In this document: positions 45,939 to 58,087 of the stretch, one piece after another
Layout of the letters: the number at the start of each line of letters is the position of its first letter
Numbering within the stretch: the stretch's first letter is position 1
NCBI GenBank assembly: GCA_905221615.1
Contig: CAJNDT010000502.1
Coordinates: 124,001-188,000 of the forward strand
Origin: Symbiodinium sp. CCMP2592
Taxonomy: Eukaryota > Sar > Dinophyceae > Suessiales > Symbiodiniaceae
Direction: 5' to 3'
Length of the DNA stretch: 64,000 nt
Translations under genes and position numbers: made by a program
Notes under the pieces: model-generated
Seen by the model: the letters and a program-made list of their open reading frames with translations, nothing else
Told to the model about the DNA's origin: nothing
Databases searched by the model: none

Positions 45939-46453
45939 CAATGATGGAAACAGGCATTCAATAAACAAATGCTCGGGACAGTGCCAAGACCCTGACACCC
46001 AATTGAGGAGTTTGGGCTGCATGCCAAACCCTTGAAATCCCTAAGCCCGAGAGCCTCAACCTTGAAACTCGGTTTAGGGTTTAGGGTTTAGGGTTAATTG
46101 CCAGATGCCAGGCATTGGCTGACGGAGCCACCTCCGAGCCGCGCGGGCCTCAAGAAAGGAAGCCTCAACTTCAAGGGTTTTCTGGGGTTCCTACAAGGAT
46201 TACTGTAAGGGGTTTAGAAAGGGGCACTATTTTGGCATCTTTCTGAGGGTTTTTGGTATTTTGGTGACGTATTATTTGGTCTCTTTGTGAGTTGTTCGGT
46301 ATCTTTGTGAGGGTTTCGGTATGTTTACTTGGGTTTTGGTACCTTTATTCGGGTGTTCGGGTTTTCCCGAAAGATTGGGATCCTTCTTCTGAGGGCCACC
46401 GAAACTGTGAAGCTTCGGCTCGGGTGGTTTCCGGGGTGTGGTTTATGGAAATA

Positions 46454-46558
46454 CTGCTGATGGACAAAATCCTGCATTACCCATTATAAGGAATTTACCA
46501 TAGTTCCCATAGTTTAGAGTCCTTAGGGTCATGCAGGATTTTGTCCATCAACAGCAGG
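46454..46558. repeat. Foldback element, family F2 (interior reversed)
   Basis: CTGCTGATGGACAAAATCC and its complement form longer arms than in other copies; the centre is the reverse complement of that at 9337-9430. Confidence 0.8.
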
Positions 46559-46586
46559 ACAGTTTAGTGTTCTGGGTTTAAGATTT

Positions 46587-46667
46587 GGGAGTTTCCGAGA
46601 ATAGGGGACCCTAATATAGTACCCTAATTAGTAGGATCCTTATTATAAGGACTCCAAAAGAAGGTAC
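46587..46667. repeat. Foldback element, family F5, right arm truncated
   Basis: GGGAGTTTCCGAGAATAGGG starts the left arm; the right arm stops at AGGTACTCCCC and passes into TTTAGGG-like DNA. Confidence 0.7.
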
Positions 46668-47325
46668 TCCCCTTTAGGGTTGGGGGTTCAGGTTTAGGGT
46701 TTGGGCTTTAGGCTTGAGGGAGTGCGGTTTAAGTGTCGGGGACTCCGTGCCTCAGAGCTGTGAGGTGTTAGATTTTGTGAAGGTTTCCCATCTAAGATAG
46801 AACTCATCGTGCGCTCAGCCCCGCAATCTTAGCATCGGATTGCCCCTGGCCCTAGGCCTCAAACTCCTAAATCCTTAAACTTGACGCCCCGGGATTCGGA
46901 GTGAGGGGTCAGGGACTAGGGGTTTAGGGTTTAGGGAAAAATAGCAGTTTTTGCGCTAGTTGCACAGGCTGGGCGCACTGCCGCCAGTGCTGCTGCTGCC
47001 AATCCAAAATTCGAAACACCCCACACCCTGAGCATCTGCGGTGCAGACTTGAAGCCGAAGCACCATATCCCTGATCCTCACAGATCCCATCAAGCAACCC
47101 TGGCCCTAACGGATCTCCCAGACAGGACATCGCAGGACGACCTTTGAGCTCTCGGGCGCAGCTCCCTTTGCAGAGAGAAAGAGACAGTCGTCTTTCCGCA
47201 TTTCAAGGTTTTGGGTGTGGTTTTCGGTGTTGGGTTTTTTGGGGTTTCAGGGTGTAGGGTTTGGGTGTCAAGGGTGTGGGTTTAGGATTTTGTTTTAAAT
47301 GTAGGGTTTCAGGGTTTGAGGGTTT

Positions 47326-47370
47326 CGGACCCCCCAAAAAGGGACCGTAATTTTGACAACCACCCATGTG
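47326..47370. repeat. Half of a family F3 foldback
   Basis: Only the right arm is present: AAAAAGGGACCGTAATTTTG and ACAACCACCCA. Confidence 0.7.
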
Positions 47371-47449
47371 AATTCAATCTCGGTTGTTAGGCATGAACTT
47401 GAAGTCGAAACCGAAGCAAGTGGCTTGTATCGATGTTGGAGCAGGGTTG

Positions 47450-47569
47450 CTTAAAGGATCATGGGACGTAGTAAATAGGTCATAGCTGGAGTTATAAGTT
47501 CCCCAAGTGGGGTTATACTAATTATAGCCTAATTATAACCTTACTTACTAAGTCCCATGAGCCTTTAAG
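47450..47569. repeat. Foldback element, family F1
   Basis: CTTAAAGGATCATGGGAC pairs with GTCCCATGAGCCTTTAAG; the inner part has TAATTATAGCC words. Confidence 0.85.
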
Positions 47570-48452
47570 TGTGAATGCTTGAAGGACTTTGCACAAGCCC
47601 AAGAAGAGCCAACGCACCATGCTAGAGCCAATGATCGTTTCAACTGTCCGTGCGTTCCGCTTTCTGAAAGCAGAGTAGGTGCCGGGCCGCATCCATGGAT
47701 TATTGACATATCCCTCAGATTCAACTTTCAGTTGCTGGTTGCGGGCAGAGCTAGGAAATCGTGTTATTTGCAGCCGGACGTAAGTTCGTATTCTCAAGGC
47801 GGAGATGCCTCCCATGCGTGCACCTATGCAGGGTTTCTAGACCCTAAACCCTAGATCCCTGAGTCCTGAATCCTGCTGTAGGGCTTCGAATTCGTCGGCT
47901 GCAATGAAACCAGCAATAAAGGAGGCTGATAGGGGCCGTGATAATAAGAGTAGGGTCTAGGGGTACATTCTAGAAAACAGGGTAATATGGGCAGCTGATT
48001 ACCCTGAGTCTTTGTATGAGTCCTGATGTGGGGGTTACGGTTTTGCTCTATTTGTTTTAATCCTAATATTGCGGGGTTCTCAGTTCTAAGGTCAGGGTTC
48101 CGCCAGCAGGTTCCTACACTGGAGCAGCGTTCAGCATGCAAAGCGACCACAAACCGTAGCATATTCGTCAAGGATCCTAGAACGAAGTCATCGGCCAGCC
48201 GCAAGACCTCCATAGAGCCTACAGGTCTAGCTTAAAAAGAGGCTTAGGGCCTCGGGTGAGGTCATATCTCTACCTGAAACATGGTTTTGGGCCAGGTGTG
48301 TCTTCTGCATTGTCAGCTTCTGGGGCAGTTACCCTACACCCGAAAGGGGTTAAGGATTGTTCGAGAGATAAGGCAGCAAGAAACCAAGACTTCGACGTAT
48401 CCTGTATAACGAGGGAAGAAACCGGTATAGCTCCTGCAGTACGCAAGTTTAT

Positions 48453-48660
48453 AGGCACACACACACACACACCCACACAGGAAGGTGAAGTTGCACAGAG
48501 GATAGACATTTACGCAATGTTATAAACCATAAAGCAAATGTACATGTATGTATGAACATATACATATGCATACACGTTGCATATACATATACATATACGC
48601 CTTTCTGGTATATATGCACATACACATAGACATATACATATACCTGTATTCAGCATACTC
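48453..48660. repeat. (AC)n and (ATACAT)n microsatellites
   Basis: ACACAC run at 48453-48470 and TATACATATACATATAC-type DNA at 48540-48660. Confidence 0.85.
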
Positions 48661-48967
48661 GCTTTTGTAGCTCTAACCCCGGTTCCCCGCCATGAGCATA
48701 CCATGGCGGTCGCTCGCCAAAGTCGGGGGGACCCGGCTGTTCTGCGGTTTTGTTTTGGGAAATTCAAAAAGGCTGCGTTGCTTTTACCCTACTCCCAAAT
48801 CCGAGAAACAAGCGGTTTAGTGTTTAAGGGTTTAGGGGTTTAGGGTTTAGGGCTTGAGGAGTAGGGTTTGAGGTTCAGTTTACTGTAAAACGATTGATAT
48901 TCAGGGTGACAGTGTTGGCGTGCAGAGTTTGTTGTTCAGGGGTTCTAAAGGAGGATGTGTCTCCAGA

Positions 48968-49070
48968 TGGGTAGTTGTCAAAAATTATGGTCCCTTTTTG
49001 GGTACCCTAAATAATAGGTGCCGTATTATAACAGCGACCCAAAAAGGGACCAAAATTTTGACAACCACCC
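48968..49070. repeat. Foldback element, family F3
   Basis: TGGGTAGTTGTCAAAAATTA pairs with TTTTGACAACCACCCA; the CCCTTTTTGGGT inner arms also pair. Confidence 0.85.
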
Positions 49071-49871
49071 AAATCTCCCTTAACCCTAAACCCTTTATAG
49101 CCTATCCTAATTTTTGCTTATGTGCCTTTTTGGGGCCCTATAAAGGAGGATGTGTGTCTCCAGATTTCGAGCGCCCCGCAGGGCCTTCTTCGTGCGTTCG
49201 GGGCTTAGGGAGGCTCTGCTTCGGGCAGAGGGTTCCTTCGGCTACCGCTGTTAGGGTTCCTTTAAGGGATCTATAATAAGGGTTCCCTGTAAAGGGATCT
49301 CTAGGACTTCAAGGTTTAGGATGTTCCCCGAGACTCGAAACACTCTAAACCAGAAGTAAACTCTATTCAGTTTGATGCATGTACATGGTCCTACAAGCTT
49401 GCAGTGAGAATGGCGGTTTGCGTAAGGGCCGTAGAAGAGTATGCATTAGGATCCATCCATTTAATTTGAGGGTTTGTTGCATGGTTTTGGGACAACACAA
49501 TGAAACTCCAGAGCCCCTTGAACCCATGAATGCCCAAACCCCAGATACCCACAGCCGATAGCACCGGGAAGCCCTAGATCCCACAAGGGCCCTGCAGCCC
49601 TGAAGGCTACCATGTCCTGACGCCCAAACCCTCAAGCCGAAACACTCACTGGACCGGAACCGTCCGCAGTTCCGGCACACGGCCCTAAGCCCTCAACCCT
49701 TAAAGCCCGAAGCCCTTGAGCTTAAAGCCCTAGAGCCCGATCCTAAACCCGTCCGTTAAAGCCTCATAGCAACTCTTCTGTTCTGTGGAAAAGCTGAAAC
49801 CCTTCTTTTCAGAGACATACAAAGGCTCATAGAGATTCTTGTGCTCTCTCGAAAACCCGATAAAGCCCCTC

Positions 49872-49927
49872 GGATGCCCAGTAGTACCCTTATTCCCTTT
49901 TTGTAGTCCTAGGTTACTGGGCATCCT
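49872..49927. repeat. Foldback element, family F6 (short)
   Basis: GGATGCCCAGTAGTACCC and GGTTACTGGGCATCC form the arms. Confidence 0.8.
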
Positions 49928-50029
49928 AGGCCCCTTTTGGACCCCCAGTGACATCGTAGAACCCAGCAATCAGGCTGCCTGGATAGCAGGGCCTCCGCTG
50001 ATCTTCTTCAAAGCCCGTGCCTCAGATTA

Positions 50030-50150
50030 TACCATATCGTAGTCTACTATACTAGACTATACCATACCAGACTACATGATATTATGTGATAGTATGTGGT
50101 ACTATGTGATATTATATATATAATGTGGTATTGTGATATTATACCATTAG
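50030..50150. repeat. Degenerate (TATGTGATAT) AT-rich repeat
   Basis: Alternating ACTATACCATA, ATGTGATATTAT and related words. Confidence 0.7.
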
Positions 50151-50292
50151 TGTTTGGGGTGAGTGTTGAGATTCGGGCTTCAGGGCTTTATATGGGGTTG
50201 TTTGGTTGTTTAACAGGCTTGATACGGTTCTAGCTGAGAGCTTTCTAATGGTTTTGGAAGGGCTTGATACGGATCCTACAAGGGAATCATAA

Positions 50293-50479
50293 TATAGAGG
50301 CCTAAACAAATTGCCCATAGTATTTCGGGGGTTCCTCATTATGGTTATGGTAAAATATACCCCCCAAACCTTATTCCTAAAGTAGGAATAATTACCAACA
50401 GTAGTCTGGGGGTTCCTTATTACAATTGCGGTATAATATACCACCCAAACCCCTGTTCGAACTATGAAGGCCTATGATA
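50293..50479. repeat. Foldback element, family F8, doubled interior
   Basis: Between AGAGGCCTAAACAA and GAAGGCCTATGA the centre (GGGGGTTCCTYATTA...AATATACC) occurs twice. Confidence 0.7.
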
Positions 50480-50529
50480 AGAGGTTTCGGGCCGAGGAGA
50501 TCGTGGGGTTTGGGGTGGTGTACTTCAGC

Positions 50530-50648
50530 CTTGTCCTTTTTTATGGTTCCCCCAAAAGAATAAACAGACCGGCTAGTAGACCTTAAATAATTCCTACTAA
50601 GGGATATAGGTATAGGGCTCTGTCTATTATTTCTAAAAGGACAAGGGT
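50530..50648. repeat. Unclassified foldback element
   Basis: CCTTGTCCTTTTTTA pairs with CTAAAAGGACAAGG around TAGTAGACCTTAAATAA. Confidence 0.7.
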
Positions 50649-50682
50649 GGTGTACTTAGTAACTCGGGTTTCTCCAAGCAGT

Positions 50683-50747
50683 AGGATGCCCAGTAGTACC
50701 CTTATTCCCTTTCTGTAGTCCTAGGTTCCTTATAAATAGTTACCCAG
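50683..50747. repeat. Foldback element, family F6
   Basis: AGGATGCCCAGTAGTACCC start; it runs directly into an F1 copy, and the right arm is cut at TTACCCAG. Confidence 0.75.
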
Positions 50748-50749
50748 TG

Positions 50750-50855
50750 TACTTAGTAACCAGGGTTATAAGTAGGGTAGCTATACTTATACTTGCTGAT
50801 AACCCTAATTAAGGTACTTGTGACCCTAGTTACTAAGCCCCATGGTCCTCTAAGT
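50750..50855. repeat. Foldback element, family F1, left end truncated
   Basis: ACTTAGTAACCAGGGTTATA pairs with the right arm CCCTAGTTACTAAG; the outermost left bases are lost. A further lone right arm lies at 50930-50955. Confidence 0.75.
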
Positions 50856-51141
50856 AACCCCCAAGAACCAATATATAGAGCCCTTAATGTAGATCCCTTA
50901 AAGGAGCCCTTTAAGGGAACCCTAGTTACGAAGCCCCATGATCCTCTAAGTAGGGTGTCAGAGCATCTCTGGCGGCTTGGGCCTCTGGTTCCTTGGGTTT
51001 TGCAGGGGGTGTCACCACTGGAAGATTTGGGGATACTTCAGGGATCATGAGACTTAATAAGTAGGCTTCCTTTAATGGGCTCCTTTAAGGAATCTATAAG
51101 GGTTACTATTAAGGGTTCTATATATGGGTTTGGGGGGTATG

Positions 51142-51250
51142 TAGAGGATCATGGGACTTCGTAAGTAAGGTTATAAGTACCTTACTTGGGGTTATGAGTA
51201 CAGTCACCTGGCTTTATAACTTAGTTCTAAGTCCCATGATCCTCTAAGTA
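51142..51250. repeat. Foldback element, family F1
   Basis: TAGAGGATCATGGGACTT and complement. Confidence 0.85.
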
Positions 51251-52102
51251 GTTGAGCTTTTGACGTTCGCAAGGAGGGGTTCGGGCGGTTGCATCATAGT
51301 AGAACGTTCGTAAAGGACTAACATGGATAATCGTTGAGACTGAAGAATCAATGTAGGGCAGTGCAACATTCAAGTTGCGATAATCCTTCACGCTTTGCCG
51401 GAGATTCTTTGTGCAGTCTGCGGAAGTTTTTGCAAGTTTTTCTACATGTGCTGGGCCCACACGTTCGGATGATCCGTAGCTATGCAGCGGCTTCTGTCTG
51501 TAAGAAGCCCCCAAACTTAAACACCCTTGGACAGTCAAGGTGTGACTTCTGGGATGACTTGTGCAATGGTACAACCCCTACACCAAACATCCGCAACCCC
51601 AGTGCAATGGGAGAAAGTCTTTACCGGATAATTCCTTTGAAGCCAAACACCATTAGCCCCAAAGCCCTAAACAACTCCAAAATCCCAACCCCAAGCCCCC
51701 CACGCCCCAAAGCCCCACACAACTCAGAAAGCACTCAATACCCCAAGCACCCACATAAAACTAGACTTTGTGAGACCCTAAACCCTAAACCCTAAACCCT
51801 TAACCCTAAACTGTTTAGGGATCCCCATACCTCGGGAACCATCCGAACACACACTACCAATCTTACGCAACCTAAGGGACCCAAACCAACCACAGCTCTA
51901 AGCTCCAAGGTAGCAGGCCAAATGGGAGCTTTTAGGGTTTAGCGCTTGGGGTTAAGGGTTTAGGGTTTAGGGTTTAGGGCTTCGGCATAAGAGCTCGGAC
52001 ACTCAACACAGAACCCCGCAGGCCCTACATCAGCATTTAGGGGTTTCGTGTTCATTGAAGTCCACAGGCTCGAAAGCTTCAAGACGCCAAGAACGTATAC
52101 CC

Positions 52103-52205
52103 TACTTAGAGGATCATGGGACTTAGTGAGTAAGGTTATAAGTAACTTAATTGGGGTTACCTTACTTATAACCCTAGTTACTAAGTCCCATGATCCTCTA
52201 AGTAA
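52103..52205. repeat. Foldback element, family F1 (near perfect)
   Basis: TACTTAGAGGATCATGGGAC and its exact complement end in TA on both sides, consistent with a TA target. Confidence 0.9.
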
Positions 52206-52614
52206 AGCCCCAAAAGCCCCCAGGTTCCACAACCGAAAGCCTTAAAACCTTGTTGGACCCTTAGCAAATCCCATAACACCTCTATGCAGCCCTTTAACAC
52301 CCGTCTACACGAATAGGAAACATCCAAAGCTGGGTAGCATGATGAGGGAGACCCCTTAAAGGGTACCCCTTCTGAACCTTACTTCCGGCTCTCGTAAAAG
52401 GGACCTTCTTGAGAGGGTCTATATCCCCGAGGGTCCCCCTAATCCTAACTCCCAAAAGCCCCGAAGAGTTCCGGGATCACCTTACAAACGCTACAAGCCA
52501 TGAACCGTTCAGCAGTCCTTCTGAGTGCCGTCGTAAGCCCGTCTAGTCTGAGCCCTAAACCCTAAGCCCTTACCAATGCCCTAAAACCTAAGCCCCAAGC
52601 CCTAAACCCTACCG

Positions 52615-52746
52615 TGCTTAGAGGATCATGGGGCTTAGCAACTAGGGTTATAAATGAGGTAACTATACTTAACAACTTCTGACTACTTATAACCCCAATT
52701 AAGGCACTTATAGCCTTACTTACTAAGTCCCATGATCCTCTAAGTA
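52615..52746. repeat. Foldback element, family F1
   Basis: CTTAGAGGATCATGGGGC arm and complement; the centre holds AACTATACTTAACAAC. Confidence 0.85.
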
Positions 52747-53043
52747 AACCCTGAGCCCGAAGCCCTGGATCCTAAATCTTAACCCCTCAGCCCTAAGACC
52801 CTAAACGGCCCTAAACCCTAAAACCTCCGCCCTAACACACCGTAAACCCTAAAACTCGAGCCCTAAACCTAAACTCTTAAACCTTAAACTCCCTAAACCC
52901 TAAGCCTGAACTCTTAAACCCTAAACTCCCTAAACCCTAAACCTAAAAGAACTCCATCCCAGGATCGGTGGATGTGGATTTACTGGGTCGAGGGTCGGAG
53001 CATGACGCCCACCCTGAACCCGCAGGCTCCTCCGAACAAAGAA

Positions 53044-53258
53044 GGGTTTAGGGGGGTTGAGGGGTTTAGGGGTTCAGGGGTTTAGGGGTTTAGGGGTTTA
53101 GGGGTTTAGGGTTTAGGGGTTGAGGGGCTGAGGGCTTAAGGGTTGGGGGTTTAGGGGTTCAGGGATTTAGTTTAGGGGTTTAGGGGTTTAGGGATTTCGT
53201 TTAGGGGTTTAGGGGCCCAGGGTCAAGGGTTTAGGCGTTTAGGGGTTTAGGGTTCCTC
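53044..53258. repeat. Telomere-like array, mainly TTTAGGGG
   Basis: About 25 units, mostly octamers GTTTAGGG with one extra G. Confidence 0.9.
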
Positions 53259-53905
53259 GTCATATTTGCAGTTTCATGAGCCCCCAAACCCTATTCTAGT
53301 TCTGAAGGCTCCTCCTCCTCCTCCTCGGCCTCGTTTTGGAGAGTAGAGTTCAGGGTTTAGTTTGTTGTACGTATAAAAGAAGAGAACAGATAAGTATAAG
53401 CAGATGAGCAAGTTTGATCAGTCTTGCATTCATGGGGTTCGGGGTTTACATAGGATTTAGGAGGATCAGATGATCTAGGGCTTCGGGGTAGGAGACCCTG
53501 GTGTTCGGTTTAGGGTTTAAGGTTTAGGGTTTAGTCCGGATCTTGTCTCTGTGTGTGTAGCTTCGGTCTTAGAAAGAGGTCCTAATCCTTAAACAGTGCG
53601 CTGACAACCCGGATTCCCCAAAGTCAAAGTGATGAATTTTGCTTCAAACCCCTTTGATTTTAGGATGCAGGGCTGTAAGGGTAGATAGATTTCAGTGCTT
53701 AGGTTTGAGGTTTTTTTGGGGGGGTTTCAGGTTTAAATTACGGTTCAGGCTTGAGGGTTTGGCGTTCAGGGTTTTCGCCACTGTTCTTGTGGTTGAGGTG
53801 TCGTTTCAGTTGATGAAAGGCTTAGGGTTTATGGTTCAGGGTGTTGAAGTCTTGGGGCTCAGGGTGTAGGGTGTGAAGAACGTTTTTAGCCCGTTTCGTA
53901 AACCC

Positions 53906-54016
53906 TACTTGGAGGATCATGGGACTTAGTAAGTAAGGTTATAAGTACCTTAAGTGGGGTAATAAGTATAGTTACCTTACTTATAGCCCTCGTTACTAAG
54001 TCCCATGATCCTCTAA
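53906..54016. repeat. Foldback element, family F1
   Basis: Preceded by AAACCC; TACTTGGAGGATCATGGG arm and complement. Confidence 0.85.
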
Positions 54017-54650
54017 AGATACCCTCAAAACCCAGATAGAACCCTTAATCAACCCTTTTAGATCCCTTAAAGGAGCCCTTTAAGGGATATCCTGTAAGTA
54101 AACCCTTGAAGCTGAAATCCGAGACGAGCCTTGCCCTAGGAATCCCTGTGGGATCGCCTCTTTCGAGACGTCGTTCTGGTTCACCGGCATCCCGGCCAAA
54201 GCCCAATACCCCTTAATTAAGGAATATAGGGCCTAGGGTCCCTTTAAGGGATCGATAGAGCGTTTTGGATTCAACGGTATCCCGGCCAAACTGCTGCCAA
54301 CGGCGCCTCAACCCTAAAGCCTGCTATAGACCCTCAGCCCCAAACTTAGAGCCCGAAATTTGCAAGGGTCTGCTCAGATGGGTTCTTTCTGTTAGTAAGT
54401 TTATGTTGTCATTAACTTAGATATGCAGGCCAAGGATTGTTTAGGATGCTGGTTTTTGGGATGCTTGTTGCACAGAGCTTCGCCAAATTGAATCAACCCT
54501 AAACCCTAAACCCTAAACCCTAAACCCCTAAACCCTAAATCCACACATCTTGCCTGTGGTTCCTTAAGCCCCAAAACCCCCTAAGCTCCAGACGAATCCT
54601 ACCCTAAATCGAAGCGCTTCGGGGGTCGGGTGCAGGGTTTCCAGGAGAGC

Positions 54651-54774
54651 CCAATACCCCTTAATTAAGGAATAGGGTTTAGGGTTTAGGGTTTAGGGTT
54701 TAGGGTAATCATAATACGAAGCCCTATACAATTTAAGCCATATTCCTACATTAAGGGGTATTGGGCTCTCTGGG
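54651..54774. repeat. Foldback element, family F7, with TTTAGGG units inside
   Basis: Arms CAGGAGAGCCCAATACCCC and complement are intact, but four to five TTTAGGG units (54674-54705) stand in the left inner arm. Confidence 0.85.
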
Positions 54775-55412
54775 TTTGGCTTGCCTGACATAGGCAGTCA
54801 TGGGATTCGCTTCTTCGCTTTCAGGTTCAAGGTTCTTTGAGATGTCAGTGAGAGTTTCTTTAAACGACTCCTTCAAAGCAAGACAATATTTGGGAGGGTC
54901 GTTTACGGCTTCTCCGAAGGTGCTAGGTTGGTTAAGGGTCCGGGAAGTTTCTTCAACCTGAAGCCATGAAGCCTTGACCCTGAAAACCCCTCCACCTGCA
55001 AGCTGCTTGGGGCTCGGGATGAGGAGGGTGCTCTGTGAAGGGGATAGCTGTAGCCGGCAGTATGTGACGGCGGGCTGCTCGTCTACCGATACCGGATACC
55101 TGTTGCCCGTAACACCCCCCCAACTGCTCTTTAATGGAGCCCTTTTGGTCCTTAATATGGGTATTTAGGGTATATGATAGGGTAGCTGGGGGCTCTATCG
55201 GTGAACCTTAAATGCTAAGCCTAAACCCAGAACTAACCTTAAACCCAAAACCTTAAACCCTGAACCCTAAACCCAAAACCCATAAACCCCTTAAGCCCTA
55301 AACCCCCTACCCCATTTCCCCAACAAAGACCCTAATTTAGAGAACTACTACCCTTATAGTAACCCATACCAGGAGCCCACAAAAACCGACATGCAAGAGC
55401 TCAACTCTCTTT

Positions 55413-55504
55413 CCCAGAGACTCCAAAACCCCTTAATTAAGGAATATACCTTAAATCATATAAGGGATCTTCCTCCTTAATTAAGGCGTTTTCGAGGCTC
55501 TGGG
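55413..55504. repeat. Foldback element, family F7
   Basis: CCCAGAGACTCCAAAACCCC arm; the right inner arm is shortened. Confidence 0.75.
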
Positions 55505-55592
55505 TTCGCCTTCGCAGATCCGAGGAATGCCGAGTTCCGCAAGGGCGACCTCATTCTTCTCAGGGACACCCCTTCGCGCAGTTTGGGCTTTT

Positions 55593-55705
55593 AGATAGGG
55601 TTTAGGGTTTAGGGTTGAGGGTTTAGGGTTTAGGGTTTAGGGTTGAGGGTTTAGGATTTAGGGTTGAGGAATTAGGGTTTAGGGTTTAGACCTAAGGTTG
55701 AGGGC
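55593..55705. repeat. Telomere-like array TTTAGGG / TTGAGGG
   Basis: About fourteen units in one orientation. Confidence 0.9.
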
Positions 55706-55727
55706 TTTTTGTCGCGATTGTTGGGTC

Positions 55728-55832
55728 TAATATAGGGGCCTTCATTATTTACCTACACTATCTTGGGGTTCCTGATTATAGTTATAGCATAAGGGGCCCC
55801 CAAATCCTATTCAAACGATTAAGCGCCCCTGT
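55728..55832. repeat. Foldback element, family F8
   Basis: ATAGGGGCCTTCATTATT and the diverged complementary arm near CGCCCCT. Confidence 0.7.
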
Positions 55833-55858
55833 GGTATACGGGTCCGTGGAGACAGGAT

Positions 55859-56030
55859 CCCAGAGACTCCAATATCCCTTAATCAAGGAATATACCTTCA
55901 ATTATAATCGGATCCCTAACATGATTTAAGGTATGTTTTTTAATTAAGGAATATACCTTCAAATTTTCATAGGATCCCTAATATGATTTAAGGAATATTC
56001 CTTAAGTAAGGGATATTGGTGTCTCTGAGA
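55859..56030. repeat. Foldback element, family F7, with internal duplication
   Basis: The inner arm AATTAAGGAATATACCTTC-type block occurs twice before the right arm. Confidence 0.8.
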
Positions 56031-56084
56031 TCTGAGACTCTAGATCAGGGGTTAAAGATGATTTCCGACTCATGGTTTCTTTGT

Positions 56085-56225
56085 CATAGTTGGGTAACAT
56101 TTTACTTTTTTATGGGTACTTAAACCCAAGAAGGAATAAAAAACATTGTTTTTTTTTGTATTTTTGTGGGTACTTAAACCCAAGAAGGAATAAAAAATTG
56201 ACGTTTTATTCCTATCCCAACCATG
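56085..56225. repeat. Foldback-like element, family F10, doubled
   Basis: GGGTACTTAAACCCAAGAAG and GAATAAAAAA occur twice in tandem; compare 12951-13035. Confidence 0.75.
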
Positions 56226-56449
56226 AACTAGGTTTCTGTAAAACCCGACTCTCAACACCCTTGCACCCTAAGCCGCACGGTCACAAGGATAACTCTCGAA
56301 AGCCCATCAAGGGCAAGAGCCGAGCTTTCGAGGGATGCTTTGAAATTAAGTATGTCAGGGCCTGAGGATAAAGATGACGCTGATCGAACATGATGACGAC
56401 AATGGTCACGAACTGCAAGGGATCTCGCGCTCTCTCTGCAAAAAATCGC

Positions 56450-56577
56450 CGCCTCCGGGCGCGCGCACTCTACGATGATCCACCGCCTCCGGGCGCGCGC
56501 ACTCTACGATGATCCACCGCCTCCGGGCGCGCGCACTCTAGGATTAATCCGCTGCCTCCGGGCGCGCGCACTCTGCG
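56450..56577. repeat. GC-rich tandem repeat, unit about 35 bp, four copies
   Basis: CCTCCGGGCGCGCGCACTCT followed by ACGATGATCCACCG in the first copies. Confidence 0.9.
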
Positions 56578-57191
56578 AAGCAGTGAGACACGTGAACACC
56601 AACTCGAGATCATTAGTCCAAAGCCTCGCAAATGCTAGCCTCCAAATCCTGAATCGTGGACTGTCTATCCTAAGCACGAGAGAGTTCACAAAATTTAGGG
56701 TTTTAGGGTTTAGGGCTTCAGGGAAGTTCATGAGTTTAGGGGTTTGGGAGTTGAAGGGCTCGGCTTGTGCCAGAGCAGTTTAAGGTTCAGTGCTGCGGCC
56801 GTTTCGGGTTTCTCAAGAGACAGCGGATGGCTGCGCAGCCGACGGACACTCGGATTCGAGGATTGCGAACAGTAGCAATTAGAGCTTTCGTCCACAGGGT
56901 GTGGGGTTTGGGGTTCGGGCTGTAGGGTTTAGGCTTCAGTCATGACGGTCTGTACTTGAGGGCTCTGGGGCCTAGGGTTTGAGCTTCCGTTTAATGAAGA
57001 CAGGGCTTCGACGGCTTCGGTTCCAGAGGCACCGGAAGTTTTTCTTTTTCTATCAGCTGCTAAGCCCTACACTAAGCCCGAAGCCTTAAGCCCTAAGAAG
57101 GTTGGGTTGAGGGGTTTAGTCTCAATCCAAGAGCTCCTCTAAGACGATTTCTTGTCGCTATCAAGCATTACGGGTTATCGGGTTAGGGTGC

Positions 57192-57301
57192 AGCCCCAAG
57201 GGTCCAAGTACCCAATAATCATATGCTCTCCAAAATCCTAACCTGCATAACTACTGTCCTAAAACCGAGTACCTAATTATTGGGTCCTTTGGACCCTTGG
57301 T
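57192..57301. repeat. Unclassified foldback element
   Basis: CCAAGGGTCCAAGTACCCAA pairs with TTGGGTCCTTTGGACCCTTGG-type arm (one indel). Confidence 0.75.
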
Positions 57302-57607
57302 GTAGGGATTGCAGAGGGTAGGGTTAAGGATTGAAGTGCGTTTAGGGTTGTCAACAGCCCGGCAAGTATCTGCAACTTTTCTGGGACAGCTTAATTAAGC
57401 CCTTCAAAATCCCTAAGGTTAGCCCGGAGAGGTTAGGGTTTAGAGTTTAGGGGTTTAGGCTTTAGGGTTTGGGGTGTAGGTTCGCGCCTCAGAGCAGTAA
57501 TCGTATGAGTCAGCGAGTTTTCTGAACCTTTCCCTGCTGTGAGGGTTTGTGCCGTCTTTCAGATTATGCTCCTTGTCGCCGCTGAACCCCAAACCCTAAA
57601 CCCTACC

Positions 57608-57730
57608 TACTTAGAAGATCATGGGACTTAGAAACTAGAGTTATAAGTAAGGCAACTGTCCTTATAACTACTTATAACCCCAATTAAGGTACTTCTAACC
57701 TTACTTACTCAGTCCCTGATCCTCCAAGTA
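57608..57730. repeat. Foldback element, family F1
   Basis: TACTTAGAAGATCATGGGAC arm with complement ending CCTCCAAGTA; CCCTAAACCC precedes. Confidence 0.85.
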
Positions 57731-57737
57731 TGGTATA

Positions 57738-57875
57738 CCCAGAGACTCCAATATCCCTTAATTAAGGAATATACCTTAAACTATAGTAGGATCCTTAAAC
57801 CCTAAACTCTAAACCCTAAACCCTAAACCCTAGACCCTAAAAGCGGAATCTTCCCTAATTATGGGATATTGGAGT
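57738..57875. repeat. Foldback element, family F7, with CCCTAAA units in the loop
   Basis: The left arm is complete (CCCAGAGACTCCAATATCCC), then about six CCCTAAA-like units replace the centre, then a shortened right arm. Confidence 0.8.
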
Positions 57876-57910
57876 ATAGTATGCGGCGCCTCAAAGGCCC
57901 TCGTGATATT

Positions 57911-58087
57911 CCCAGAGAGCCCAATACCCCTTAGTTAAGGAATAGAGCTAGGGTTCCTTTAAGGGATCTATAGGGTTTAGGGGATTCTAATACCCCTTAA
58001 TTAAGGAATATATGGCTTAAATTATATAGGGCTTCATATTATGATTTAAGCCATATTCCTTAACTAAGGGGTATTGGGCTCTCTGGG
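57911..58087. repeat. Foldback element, family F7, with inserted GATCTATA segment
   Basis: The outer arms CCCAGAGAGCCCAATACCCC and complement are near perfect; about 70 bp with AAGGGATCTATAGGG lie in the left arm and the arm's inner part is then repeated. Confidence 0.85.
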
